NCBI RefSeq assembly: GCF_022458985.1
Contig: NC_061782.1
Span: 9,689,672-9,753,671, forward strand
Direction of reading: 5' to 3'
Origin: Mugil cephalus
Lineage: Eukaryota; Chordata; Actinopteri; Mugiliformes; Mugilidae
DNA: 64,000 nucleotides
Positions within the stretch are counted from its first letter, which is position 1; the number at the start of each line of letters is the position of its first letter. Position numbers and translations under genes: made by a program. A model generated the notes under the pieces. The model worked only from the letters and a program-made list of their open reading frames with translations, searched no databases and was not told the origin of the DNA. Below, in pieces: positions 36,701 through 48,720 of the stretch.

Positions 36701-39700
36701 GCGACGGAAATAACAGTAGGGTTGTAGATTATGGGGTTAGTTTACACATTTCCATCTGCTTCCATTTTCTTTTAGGAAGGAATGCTGAAACATCTGCAGA
36801 AGAGCGTGGAGGAGGAAGAGCTGGTATGGAAAGCCAAGATGGCTAACACGGAGGAGCAGCTGAAGGAGGTAAGTTATACTTAAAGTCTGGGGAATCGCTT
36901 TAAACTGTTGTCACCAGGTTCCCTTATAGTCGTTACAAAACTCTTGTCATGTTTCCAGGCTTTGCAGAAAGTCAGCGAGCTGGAGACAGAAAACCAAAGT
37001 GTAGGACAGGTGGGGATATTTCTCACTCTCGCATACAACCATCTCTCAGGGAACGCTCTCAGGTTAAAATGTTTTTGTTTCCCCCCTTGTTCTTCTTCTT
37101 CCTCCCTGCAGATGAAGGAGCAGATGATGCTTCTGGAAGCCCAGCTGGAGAAGCAGTCAGACAACCATTTGGCCTCAGAGGAGCTGGAGCAGGTACACAA
37201 GCAGCGCAAATCTACAGCAGGCTCAATACAGTTTAGTTTGTTGTGTTAGATTTTAACATCAAGTGATACTTAACTCTCTTTGTTATATTTGTTTGCCATG
37301 AATGATATTGCTACATTGCATAAATCGGTGGTTTATGTTTGTTGTGCTTTTCATTTGCTGTGTTTCGCCTTTGAGAATGGAGATTAACAATTCATCCTGG
37401 GGCACATTTCTAGCTTTCTATACTGATTGAGTTAGCAAAGTTTGCATCCCACAAAGAATACAACACTGCTTTTATGTGTTCTGCATAAAATCCTTGAAAG
37501 ATATTGTATGTATTTTAGGACTGCTTTTTTTTAGACTTCCTTGTCCAACATCTGTTTCTTCTTATGTCGTGCTGTGTGTTCAGCTGAAGCTGCAGCTGTC
37601 TGAGCGTCAGAGCCAGCTGGATGCGGCCCAGGAGGAGGCCAAGGCCCTCAAGGAGGAGCTCGAACAGGTGACTTTACAGACACAACCCACTTTACCCAGC
37701 TTCCAAACAGTAATACGCACAGAGCGACTCAGGTGTGCGGGAGGGATGACTTTTCATGACATTGTTGTATGACAAGGAATTTGTGAAAATCCCTTCGGTA
37801 ACACGTACTGAACCAGCTTGGCGAGGTGGCCGTGACGTGTGAACACAAAAGGGATTCGTGGACGGTAGTTGCATAACCAGTGACTGGCGACGGCTTCCTG
37901 TTTCAGGTCAGAGAGCAGCTGGGCGAGATCACGGTGCGGGCTCAGCGAGAACAGAATGGCCCAGCTGAGGCCCAACCCAGTCAGGTCAGGGTGCAGAGGT
38001 CGTAGGGCACCCTTCACTTCCTCTCGGAGAGCACTGGACAGTCTGTGTGGGACACGTCCATCCTTTTATTACCATATATTTTTAATTAATTCTCAATCGA
38101 GCACACAGAAGATACATTTAAGTTTATTTTGATCTGGCACATCTGGTTCCATCCACGTTCTTAACTGAAAGGATGTGGCCACAGAACACGGATACCGGGA
38201 TGACTCTGTTAAAGGAGTGTCATATTTCCAGTCTGTCCAGGTCTCCTCCGACAGAGCGGCTGTTTATGCTAACCACTGTTTGCATTGACTGCGCGGTCCT
38301 AACTCTTACCACTGCTGTTTCTCAAGTTAGTCAGCATGCTCACCTCCCCTTTGTTCATAGAGATTTGTTTGTACGATTCCTAACAGCCTAGAAACTTTGT
38401 GCCCTTTCACCTGAAATCGAGCGAGAGGAAACTAACTGCACAGGTCAAGCAGCTTCTGTTTGTGTGTGAGAGAGAGAGAGAGAGCGGGTGGGTGTGTGCT
38501 CATCGCCGCTGCTTTGACAGAACCCTGTTTGCATACACACGTACATGATAGCCATTAGTCCGCGTGTGTGTGTATGCGTATTCATAATGTGTGTGTTTGT
38601 TTTTTTCCCCTGATGTCAGGTCCAGAAAGAGTTTATTCAAACAACAGAGAATTTGCACGGGGAGGTGGCTCAAAGGCAGCAGCTCACAGAAGAGATCGAG
38701 CAGGTAGCAGCCATTATCTCTGCACTCTGTGTATTCTTTTCACATCATTGGGTTACTAAGTGGATAACGTGTGTGTGTGTGTGTGTGTGTTTGGTTTGTC
38801 ACCTTCCAGGCGCAGAGCACTATTGCAGAACTTCAAGCTCAGCTGGATCTTTTAAAGGAATCTGCAGAGACTCCGCAGTCTGACAATGAAGATGTAACTG
38901 AGCTCAAGGTGTGTTAAGATAACAGTGTTTGCAGTGCAATTTAGTAAGGAAAAGTTAAATGGACACAGTACATTGTATATAAATAAACAAGAATTATCTA
39001 TTTAAAATAGTTGACACCTTAAAAGCTTATTTTTTTCCCAAACTGTGGAATTAGAGTAGGTTAGAGTTTCGATTCAGTTTAATTTATTTCACATTGTCCT
39101 TTTTCTCCGGTCCGTGGGGGACTATTGACACCGTGGGGGGAAAAATAAACTTTAAAGACCAAAAAATGTGAGGAAAAAAAAACAGCTGTCTTCCACATCT
39201 GTCCTAAGACCGTCCCATCTGACAGGCACAGGCAAATATGCACAAGCTTCAGGCTCCATCATCCCCACTGTGACTGTTGTTCCTCTGTTATTATTTACCC
39301 GAAGCATGAAAATAACTGTCCATCTTTGCCTGAAGTGAGAAGAATGCGATTTTAACACGGCATTATACTGTATATAAAACTTGAATATCTTTCATATCGG
39401 CAAATGTTTCTATGTGATGAAGCTACTAGACGCCGAATGTCCTTCGGGATAAATAAAATATCCATCTATTCAGTAACAATGAGTCATTCACTTAGTTTGT
39501 GTTTGATTTTTCTCTAAAAAAAAAAACAAAACAAAAAAAAACGTTTCCATACAGACTTTAGTAGTTATTAGTTGTTGCTTTTTGTAACAGGAGCGCCTGG
39601 AGAAGGAGAAGAAGCTGTCCAATGACCTGGGCCAGGCGGCCACCAAGCTCCAGCAGCTTCTTAAAGCCACTCAGGAGCAGCTGACCAAAGAGAGAGACAC

Positions 39701-39870
39701 AGTGAGAACACTACAGGAGCACCTGGATGGCAAGGTGAGACAGCTGACGCATACCTAATCTCAGATGATTTTAACGAGCTTCATTATTTTGACACTAATT
39801 TCTATCATATTTCTCTTTTTCTTTTTTTAAGGGAGAGTACGTTGAACTGAAGGAAGGGACGTCCGTCTGA
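30178..39870 (+). CDS. rrbp1: Ribosome-binding protein 1 (p180)
   Basis: Rough-ER membrane protein that tethers ribosomes and mRNA and bundles microtubules. The N-terminus is the family signature: MDIYDPQTLGIMVFGGFMVI, one transmembrane segment (about 7-29), then KETSYEEALAKQRRELGK and a Lys-rich stretch. Residues about 200-296 are an Ala/Pro/Lys/Ser repeat (see separate entry). From about residue 390 nearly everything is heptad coiled coil to the end at about 1133. Coding exons: 30178-31201, 32191-32345, 32460-32582, 32966-33118, 33283-33401, 33544-33697, 34738-34876, 34981-35162, 35256-35290, 35384-35459, 35569-35606, 35708-35789, 35901-35941, 36085-36163, 36255-36335, 36444-36521, 36607-36696, 36776-36868, 36959-37009, 37112-37192, 37584-37667, 37907-37984, 38620-38703, 38810-38908, 39591-39734, 39832-39870. 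All phases are consistent. AATAAA lies at 40334-40339. Some small exons may be alternative. Confidence 0.95.
30770..31065 (+). repeat. Intragenic Ala/Pro/Lys/Ser repeat in rrbp1
   Basis: About twelve imperfect tandem units of 6-8 residues of the form A-P-A-(P/S)-A-K-S, encoded by variants of 'gcccctgcaccagccaag tc'. Units near 30960-31050 are almost identical at DNA level, suggesting recent expansion. The repeat occupies the place where mammalian RRBP1 carries the basic decapeptide (NQGKKAEGAQ-like) ribosome-binding repeat. Confidence 0.85.
33739..33768. repeat. (TA)n microsatellite in rrbp1 intron
   Basis: Pure TA run directly after the exon ending at 33697, followed by AT-rich sequence. 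Confidence 0.85.
38770..38791. repeat. (GT)n microsatellite just upstream of an rrbp1 acceptor
   Basis: A GT run about 20 bp before the splice acceptor at 38808-38809. A second GT-rich tract lies at about 38563-38600, before the previous exon's acceptor. Confidence 0.8.
39360..39475 (+). mobile_element. Non-LTR retrotransposon 3' tail in rrbp1 intron
   Basis: 'gaatgtccttcgggataaat' followed by 'aaaatatccatctattc' matches the typical 3' end of teleost L2/Rex1-like LINEs ('tttccttcgggattaataaagtatctatc'). The 5' extent is unclear. Confidence 0.6.
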
Positions 39871-40339
39871 GAAGGACTTCACTACAGACACTACACAAAA
39901 AAACTGCCAAATATGCCTTATGATTACCATACTTATGCATTCCCAAATTATTTTTTTTTTCCTTGTAGTTGATTGCATTTCTTGCAACTGTAGGACTTGA
40001 GTATTATGAACATTTCAAACTATGATTAGAGGAGGGAGTTCTGCTGCGATCTTTACTGAAACCCACATTCCATCAACGATTCTGGCTATGTCAGAAGTTA
40101 TTTATCTCCCCTGCCTTATATTCCAAACATTTCCTCATAGTTCAGTGTTAAAAGGGAAACCGATTGTACGTCAAACGTACATCAGCCTGTGCAATTACTT
40201 TGTTTTGTTGTCTTTTCTATGTGGTTGAATGATGGGAACATTTTTATGGTTAATGGATTCAGTTCCTTCAGGGCCTGCTTTCCTCTGTAGCCAGCTGCCA
40301 ACAACACACAACAAATATGAATTTGTATGAATGAATAAA

Positions 40340-42187
40340 CTACAGTGTGTAGCATTACGTGGTCCTGTTCACTTTGTGCGTCGCTATAACGGCAAAAAAA
40401 ACTGCATCCAGGAAGCAAAGTAAATTTGGCTGTTGTATTTTGACATGGTTTCGGATCCGGTGTGAGTCACACTCTCATGTCTCATGACTTAACACAGTTG
40501 GCTCACGACTATTACCCAGTTGAACACATGAACCATTCTGCGAGGGTGAAACGCTGTTTTAAAAAAAAAAAAGGCACATTTCTGCTGTGTGGAACAGTCC
40601 TGCCCTCGAACAGGAAGTATTGCGACACGGTGACATCCTCACAGTGGAGGCTCTCGTACAGCAAAATGGAGGACATTTAGTTCGCACTGCATTTTCTTAA
40701 AGCTCCGCTTGCATCAGTAGTTACCGTAGAGCAGAAAGGCACCAGGAAATGTATTGCAAGATGAAATCAGATTGTGAGATGACTCAAATGCAATGCATGG
40801 GTCTGTCTCTGGACTCATCTCTACCTGCCATACAAAGACAAAATACAGAGGCCACTTGAAAAAAACAATTAAAAAAACAAAGCAATTTATTTAAATTGAA
40901 TTAGTGTAACTTGCTATATGAAACAAAGCCTTTCTGTTGTGGGCGCATTTAGATTTTGATCCTTTATTGTTTCATTGGCTGAGGTTTGAAACACATTTCT
41001 GAGAGACGGAAGTGACGCACACGGATAGTGTGATCTTCCTCAAATCGTAGTGGGAGGAGTCGTCGCTGCAAAATATCTGTGTGGTTCCTTATTTGGTCAG
41101 AATCTTAAGAGCATAAATTACCCGCTCTGACGCTGTGCTCTTGGCCTCATTTGGTAACTATAGCCTGGGTTAGGTTATGTGGTGCATATGCACAGCTTTC
41201 TAAAGGGCTTCCTGCTTTTGGAATAATTTTAACCGGCAGTAGATTGTATTATGTAACATGAAGACAAGTTGCCAAAGAAAAGGTTACCAATGAACTGGAA
41301 AATTAGTGCACAAACATTCAATTAAATTTAATTAGATGAGACATAGACATTCTTGCTTTGGAAGAATTGTGTTATAAGCAGCAGCACAAAACAGTACAGA
41401 AATAGTTTCAACACCAAAACTTTGTTGGTGAAAGCTAATGTAAGCTACAGTTAGCTGTGGATTCGGCTAGATTTCATCTTTTTCTCTGAAGGCAACAAAC
41501 CCTCCTAACCAACAAGTTTAAACTCTAATTGTTCTTTGTGTTTGTTTGTTTTTTTCGTTTTATGTCTTTATCGCCATTAAATTACTTAGCGTCCACAGGT
41601 TGCCTAGGAACAAGCTGTCGCTCCCTTTGGACAATGAACGGGATTTGTCGTGGGATCTCGCGATAAGCTAGCGGCTCCGCAAAGGAAAAGGCTAGCCGTG
41701 TTGTGTCCTAGCTTTAAAGTCATACTAAGCAGACGCTTATTTAAACGTCGTATTACCATTAAGAGTTGTTGGTTTGCTGTAGTTTGTACGTCAGTAAGTA
41801 TTTGGTGTAAAATGTTTAGCCATTTAAGGAGAGTAGCAGTCTGTAGGCGGGTTTGCTTGTGGCCCCATGTGTCATTGAGTCCATAAATAACGTGTTGCCA
41901 GAGTTACCTGTATGAATGCAGACTAACTTGGTCACGGTGCAGTTAACTACATTTCTACATGTTTGTGATGAACAGCAACACCTGCATCTGATTTCAAAAA
42001 CAAAACTCAACCAAATCAAAATGTCAGGCTTAAAAACATGTCAAAACTGATCAACAATTAATTAATGTCACCCAGCTAGGACACGGAGTGCTTCCAATTA
42101 CATTAACCAAGTAAACCGACACCATTTCACTACACTAGTAAAATCACAAGGAAAGACAAAAAACAGCACGGAACTGGTTGCATTGGA
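40340..42187. other. Convergent spacer between rrbp1 and the destrin gene
   Basis: No recognisable coding exon. It holds the ends of both 3' UTRs and, at 41656-41663, a TCTCGCGA promoter-type motif in a locally GC-richer patch (41590-41720) that belongs to neither flanking gene's known start. Confidence 0.5.
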
Positions 42188-42193
42188 TTTATT
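42188..42193 (-). terminator. Polyadenylation signal of the destrin gene
   Basis: TTTATT on the plus strand reads AATAAA on the coding strand, about 470 bp after the stop codon. Confidence 0.6.
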
Positions 42194-42662
42194 TGACAAT
42201 AAACTGCCGCAGTTTAAGTGAAACTTTTGCTGTTGTTTTTTCTTTGGTAAAAAGAACCTCCTATACTCTTAGGTGTTGATAAAGTTGAAAACATGCTCAG
42301 AAGAACCTGCTATTTTGAGCTAGTAAACTCAGGTAAGGCATTGTTTTGGTTATTTTACAGTATGACAGTTATGTACATGAACAGATATCACTACCGATTT
42401 GAGAAATTTAAATGTCAAATGAAAGAGCATAATCTGAGCCAGATGTGACTACAGAATCTAGCATGGCACAGATATTAGAGGATTGATTTATAGAAGTCTA
42501 ATTTCATCCAGAGCCCATCCCTTTCCCTGAAGCTTTGTTGAACCAATCCAAAAAAAGAAAACAACAAACTCTACATGGAAGCGTTGTCATCATCCATTTT
42601 GAATCCATTGAAATTTAGCATAACTGAACAGGGAAAAGACGGTTTGCTTGTTGCTCAATTCA

Positions 42663-44301
42663 TCATGAACGTGACACGTCCACGCCTTCCACTCTGATTA
42701 CGCCTTTCCCCATTCTCTCTGCAAAAGCTTCCCTGGTGCCGTAATCCGATAGGTCAGTCATCTGCAGCTCGTGTTTGATGCCTGTTGAAGACACGAGGGG
42801 AAATCTTTGAGCACAAACTCTAGACTGTCTAGAAAAGTCTCCCCCCAAAATGAAAGCAGTATAAAGATGGGTGTGTGTCAATGTGTTTTAAAGAATTAAA
42901 AGTTCCAGTAAAAAAAAAAAAAAAAAAAAAAAAAAAGTCAAGAATCTGCCATTGAACCTACCTGACAAGACCTTCTTAAGAGAGTCTTTCGAGCTAGCGT
43001 ACTGCATTTTTTCTTTGATGGTTGCAGATTCATGAGCCCTAAAGGAAAAGGGGAATTACAGAAACAGCTCAATATAATGCATTTATTTCCACACACAGAA
43101 GACCTATGGCTCTTAAACCATTTTACTAGGAGTGTGCATGCACAAGTGTGGACGAGGACCTACCACATCACAAAGACCAGTTCTTCTTTTTTGCTGGCTT
43201 CCTTGGTTTCAAAGTGGCAGTCGTACAGCAAGTAGCAGCACGATTTAGGAGCCAGCTTGCTCAGGAAGAACTTGTAGACGTCTGTCTCATCTTTCAGGTC
43301 CTTTTCCCGGAAAATCTGGTCGTTCTCCACATTGATTAGGCCGTCGCTGATTTTAAATATCACCACTCTTATTCTCTCGTTCTGGTCAGCATCGCTCTTC
43401 ACGACTTTCATTTCGTTGATGATATCCTTCACCTTGTCGCTCACTTTTACTCCGGATGCCTGTAGAGAAAATGTCACGAACCCATGTTTAGAACAAGTAA
43501 GAAAAAAAAAAAAAAAAAAAAAACGAGACAAACCTCTTTTCTATGACAAAAATCAGATAGGTCAGATATTATTTCATCGGAATTGGATTTGTTAAGTTCA
43601 GCACAAAGCGTAATCCATTTCCCTCCAAATTGAGGAAATATTGCAGTTTGAGCGTTTAAAAGAAAAAAAAAAAGATTTGGGCCTTGGCTCATATTTCAGC
43701 AGCCATTCTGCACTTGTACTTTGGTTCTGGATGAAAAGGAGAACTAAATAATGAAGAAACAGGAAGCTGTTCAAAACTAAACTGATGTGAAGGACTGCTC
43801 AGGCAGTAAAATGTTTAAATATTCAACTCGCTTTTTAAGTAGTAACAAACCACGGGTGTTGCTTCCTGATAAGTTTTCAAGGCCTCAGTTCTGTCACATT
43901 CCAGTCATTGTGGAACAAGTTAGCACAAGAAAGGCCGCCCCGAGGGATTCTTTCTCTGCAAGTTTGAAGCACGAACAAAGCTGCCACCATTTTGGAGGCA
44001 AAACCACACCTTGAACAAACCCATTCACCAAACTTTACTTTCAATTCAGCAAAGCCTTTTCTCAAAGAAATATCGACTGAAAGTCTTACGTGCACATTAG
44101 GCAAACAAAATTCACAAAGCTTACACATTTCCTTATAGAATTATTGTTGGAATAAGGAAGTGGCACTTAACAAAAAAAAAAAAAAACTAAGATCATTTCT
44201 TACTAGACGTCTCCTGTGCAGCACATAAAGCGCACATGACTTGTTAGGTGACAGAGCACAAGCAGATCCAGCAGAAATTCTTTGTGAAAGCTACTCACCA
44301 T
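42663..44301 (-). CDS. dstn: Destrin/cofilin (ADF family actin-depolymerising protein)
   Basis: ADF/cofilin binds ADP-actin and severs filaments. Four exons, 44301-44299 (ATG only), 43459-43164, 43038-42962 and 42781-42663, give 164 aa against 165-166 in the family. The single-codon first exon is the classic cofilin/destrin gene layout. Conserved features: ASGVKVSDKV with the regulatory Ser directly after Met-Ala, CCYLLYDCHFETKEASKKEE, the actin-binding helix MQYASSKDSLKKV, then GIKHELQ. The nuclear-localisation KKRKK seen in mammalian destrin/cofilin is absent (NERIRVV at that place). Position next to rrbp1 matches human DSTN, which is the main reason for the symbol; on sequence alone cofilin-1-like is possible. 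Confidence 0.9.
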
Positions 44302-44930
44302 TTTGCTTCTGATGTGTGAGGGATACAGGCGGCAGAGAAAAAATGGCAGCAGTAGTTATAATGCTGAAGGGTCATAAGGAAGGAGAGCAGGTTGACTCAT
44401 GGAGGAGGAGCAGTGGTAGATGAGCACACCTCCAAAATCAGGCCCGCCCCTCCCCTCTCCTCTTCCCAGGTGTAACACAGTTTCATCTGCAACCTCAGCA
44501 TTTGCATTTAATCATATTACACGTGAAATCACAATGGATATACGTGCTTCATTGTCGTACACAGCACAAACATGTCTTCTTTTCCTGTTTTCATCTGCTT
44601 TAGTTTGGCTGGTTTACCTCAACAGCTTGAGCTCTTCCTTCCCAGGTGAAATTCCAGGTGTCATCAGTGGGAGCGGCACATGATACCCTTATATGGAGAA
44701 CAAACCTGTCCACATTTTTCACCCATCTGTCTCTGAGGTGCAGATTACTGGCCTTATAAGGTAAAAGGTACAACGAGTGCACAGATATGTCAGGACAAAC
44801 ATAAGGGTGGTTGGTTTAGCTCGACTGCATTTAACAGACGTAACATGTTTTGATTTAGATTTTACCCTCTAATTACCCTTAGGACGACCAATGTGGATGA
44901 CGTACCATTTTTTTTCTGATCTGTTTTCTT
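44302..44930. other. Upstream region of the destrin gene
   Basis: Probable promoter and 5' flank of dstn. The region around 44395-44470 is GC-richer (GGAGGAGCAG, CCCGCCCCTCCCC). No TATA and no further gene seen. Confidence 0.4.
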
Positions 44931-44934
44931 CCAA

Positions 44935-45160
44935 TTCTTCTGGGAATTCATGTGGATATTATTTAGACATGTACAGCCCACCTAGACCAAACCAGGCACC
45001 CCCACCCCCAGAGCAATGACACTCCTTGATGGCAGCAGATACACACACCTACACACACAGACACACAAACAGTTTAGGAACAAATTAAAACAATAAAATC
45101 TCTGGGATGCACTGGAACAAGCCTGATCCACACCCAAGGTCACAACCTATTATGACCTAT
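44935..45160 (-). mobile_element. Fragment of the same Tc1/mariner-type family as 20859-21311
   Basis: 'gacatgtacagcccacctag accaaaccaggcacccccac' is the reverse complement, with changes, of 'gtacctggtctggtctagat gggtgatacatgtc' in the snx5 intron copy. 'gatgcactggaacaagcctg' is shared with the copy at 49.6 kb. Ends are eroded. Confidence 0.6.
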
Positions 45161-45161
45161 A

Positions 45162-46246
45162 CGTCATAAAACACAAGAGTGATAAGACACCCTATATATA
45201 GTAATTCAGTTATGCTTTTCCTGGTTTATAGCACCCTTAATCATTAATAGATATTAAAAAAAAAGAAAAGATCTACCCATCTTTCAATTCAATTCAATTT
45301 TATTTAGCAAAAACAACAACAACAACAACAAAACAGCATGCCATTTAGTAACAACAGACTTCAAAATCAAGCATGGGTGTACATGAAGGGTGTTAACATA
45401 GAACGGGCTTATGGAATTAAATTCCTAGGGGTAATGATTGATGGCAAAACTAGCTGGGAATCTCACATGAATCATATGCATATTAAACTGTCAAAAAGTA
45501 TTTTTGTCATTTTCTGAATTACAGGTCTCTCCACATCCATCCTATGCTATTTACTAATGTTGCCATATTTAATCTATTGCTTAGAGGTTCAGGGTAACAC
45601 CTACATTGGTTCTTTACAGCCATTATATGCTACAGAAACCACACCAGTCCATTATTTGGAAAATCTACTTAAGCTTCATGACATTGTGCATCTTCAATCA
45701 GGAATATTTGCGTACAAAGCAAGAAACAACCTATTACAATACAACATATAGAAAATGTTTCAGGGAAGAGAAGGAGGGTGCAACTTAGGAAGAAAACAAG
45801 GGTTTAAACTAAAAAACAAAAAACAAAAACAAATTCTCTGTATCAGCTACTGGGGTAAAACGGTGGAACTGTCTGAATACAGAGTTTAAACAATGTCCAA
45901 ACAGGAATCACTTCAAATACAAGTTTATTTTCACAAAATACAGGGACTTGACATTGATCAGTCATATCTTTTTGGGTTGTTTTTTTTTTTTTGGGAATTC
46001 CATAACTATGGGTCAGTTAGCAAGGGGGTAGGACCACATAAGTCTTTAGTTCTTCCTACTCCTGTTTGAACATCAGCTTGTAAAAAAGCATTTTTTTTTA
46101 TAATCACGTATCTTTTATTTTATTCTCTTTATTATAACACTAACATGTTCAAAAAAGGAGTTATCAGATCAAATCAAAATTATATGGCTTCAATAACAAT
46201 TCAAATGGTCTCAGGCCAAAAAAGGAGACCAACAGCTCCTTCCGAA
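45162..46246 (+). repeat. Tandem array unit 1 (LINE 3' fragment plus flanks)
   Basis: First of three head-to-tail units, measured from the shared landmark CGTCATAAAA to its next occurrence (1085 bp). Each unit contains, in order: a 90-bp leader ending 'taatagatatt', TTCAATTCAATTCAATTTTA, a (CAA)n run, a retrotransposon fragment reading YGIKFLGVMIDGKTSWESHM, then MLPYLIYCLEV and KARNNLLQYNI (LINE ORF2 C-terminal region, with stops), and a 3' tail 'gggggtaggaccacataagt ... actaacatgttc'. This unit differs from units 2 and 3 by scattered substitutions and small indels. Confidence 0.9.
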
Positions 46247-46396
46247 CGTCATAAAAGACAAGAGTGATAAGACACCCCATATATAGTAATTCAGATATGC
46301 TTTTCCTGGTTGATAGCACCCTTAATCATTAATAGATATTAAAAAAAAAAGAAAAGATCTACCCATCATTCAATTCAATTCAATTTTATTTAGCAA

Positions 46397-46429
<33 letters not shown>

Positions 46430-47318
46430 AACAGCATGCCATTTAGTAACAACAGACTTCAAAATCAAGCATGGGTGTACATGAAGGGTGTTAACATAGA
46501 ACGGGCTTATGGAATTAAATTCCTAGGGGTAATGATTGATGGCAAAACTAGCTGGGAATCTCACATGAATCATATGCATATTAAACTGTCAAAAAGTATT
46601 TTTGTCATTTTCTGAATTACAGGTCTCTCCACGTCCATCCTATGCTGTTTACTAATGTTGCCATATTTAATCTATTGCTTAGAGGTTCGTGGAAACACCT
46701 ACATTGGTTCTTTACAGCCATTATATGCTACAGAAACCACACCAGTCCATTATTTCGAAAATCTACTTAAGCCTCATGACATTGTGCATCTTCAATCAGG
46801 AATATTCACGTACAAAGCAAGAAACAACCTATTACAATACAACATATAGAAAATGTTTCAGGGAAGAGAAGGAGGGTGCAACTTAGGAAGAAAACAAGGG
46901 TTTAAACTAAAAAACAAAAAACAAATTATCTGTATCAGCTACTGGGGTAAAACGGTGGAACCGTCTGAATACAGAGTTTAAACAATGTCCAAACAGGAAT
47001 CACTTCAAATACAAGTTTATTTTCACAATGTACAGGGACTTGACATTGATCAGTCATATCTTTTTGGGTTGTTTTTTTGGAATTCCATAACTATGGGTCA
47101 GTTAGCAAGGGGGTAGGACCACATAAGTATTTAGTTCTTCCTACTCCTGTTTGAACATCAGCTTGCAAAAAAGCATTTTTTTAAATTTTAATTTTATTCT
47201 CTTTATTTTCACTAACATGTTCAAAATAGGAGTTATCAGATCAAATTAAATTTATATGGCTTCAATAACAATTCAAATGGTCTCAGGCCAAAAAAGGAGA
47301 CCAACAGCTCCTTCCGAA
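46247..47318 (+). repeat. Tandem array unit 2
   Basis: 1072 bp. It has the same content as unit 1 but with the longest (CAA)n run (about 46397-46430). Apart from that run and very few bases it appears identical to unit 3 through the LINE fragment and tail. Confidence 0.92.
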
Positions 47319-48384
47319 CGTCATAAAAGACAAGAGTGATAAGACACCCCATATATAGTAATTCAGATATGCTTTTCCTGGTTGATAGCACCCTTAATCA
47401 TTAATAGATATTAAAAAAAAAAGAAAAGATCTACCCATCATTCAATTCAATTCAATTTTATTTAGCAAAAACAACAACAACAACAACAACAACAAAACAG
47501 CATGCCATTTAGTAACAACAGACTTCAAAATCAAGCATGGGTGTACATGAAGGGTGTTAACATAGAACGGGCTTATGGAATTAAATTCCTAGGGGTAATG
47601 ATTGATGGCAAAACTAGCTGGGAATCTCACATGAATCATATGCATATTAAACTGTCAAAAAGTATTTTTGTCATTTTCTGAATTACAGGTCTCTCCACGT
47701 CCATCCTATGCTGTTTACTAATGTTGCCATATTTAATCTATTGCTTAGAGGTTCGTGGAAACACCTACATTGGTTCTTTACAGCCATTATATGCTACAGA
47801 AACCACACCAGTCCATTATTTCGAAAATCTACTTAAGCCTCATGACATTGTGCATCTTCAATCAGGAATATTCACGTACAAAGCAAGAAACAACCTATTA
47901 CAATACAACATATAGAAAATGTTTCAGGGAAGAGAAGGAGGGTGCAACTTAGGAAGAAAACAAGGGTTTAAACTAAAAAACAAAAAACAAATTATCTGTA
48001 TCAGCTACTGGGGTAAAACGGTGGAACCGTCTGAATACAGAGTTTAAACAATGTCCAAACAGGAATCACTTCAAATACAAGTTTATTTTCACAATGTACA
48101 GGGACTTGACATTGATCAGTCATATCTTTTTGGGTTGTTTTTTTGGAATTCCATAACTATGGGTCAGTTAGCAAGGGGGTAGGACCACATAAGTATTTAG
48201 TTCTTCCTACTCCTGTTTGAACATCAGCTTGCAAAAAAGCATTTTTTTAAATTTTAATTTTATTCTCTTTATTTTCACTAACATGTTCAAAATAGGAGTT
48301 ATCAGATCAAATCAAATTTATATGGCTTCAATAACAATTCAAATGGTCTCAGGCCAAAAAAGGGGACCAACAGCTCCTTCCGAA
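47319..48384 (+). repeat. Tandem array unit 3
   Basis: 1066 bp, nearly identical to unit 2. It is followed by a partial fourth leader (48385 to about 48480, 'taatcattaatagatat'), where the array stops. Confidence 0.92.
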
Positions 48385-48720
48385 CGTCATAAAACACACG
48401 AGTGATAAAACACCCCATATATAGTAATTTCGTTATGCCTTTCCTGGTTGATAGCACCCTTAATCATTAATAGATATCTAAAACAAAAAAAAAGTCCACC
48501 CATCTCAGGACACTCTACAAAGTCCGGGCTGAAACCTCCAGAGCAGCCTGAAGGTGACGGGGGCAAAGGAAAAACTCCCTTTTAACAGGAAGAGAGCAGA
48601 AACCCAGCTCATCTGGAGGAACGCATGTGCGCAAGGCCAGCCACGCAGAGACAGACAAGAGACAAGAGATGAACAGGAGAAACAAGATAAACATGCGTTT
48701 GTCATAGATACATACGTCTG
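48385..48720 (+). repeat. Partial fourth unit and 3' half of a common teleost repeat
   Basis: After the fourth copy of the leader the sequence runs 'ccatctcaggacactctac' then 'ggaaaaactcccttttaaca ggaag'. This is the distal half of the widespread fish repeat that starts TTCAATTCAATTCAATTTTATT. Its proximal half is inside each array unit, so the array seems to have grown within one such repeat. Confidence 0.65.

Noticed and set aside
45310-47500. Evenly spaced (CAA)n runs resembling a CRISPR-like or regulatory array
   Set aside because: The runs are microsatellites at the same position of each 1.07-kb unit. There are no short direct repeats with unique spacers, and the context is vertebrate.
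45557-47952. Identical 64-65-codon frames repeated three times (MLPYLIYCLEV...)
   Set aside because: They are fragments of a LINE ORF2 C-terminus within the tandem units, with stops on both sides, not small genes.
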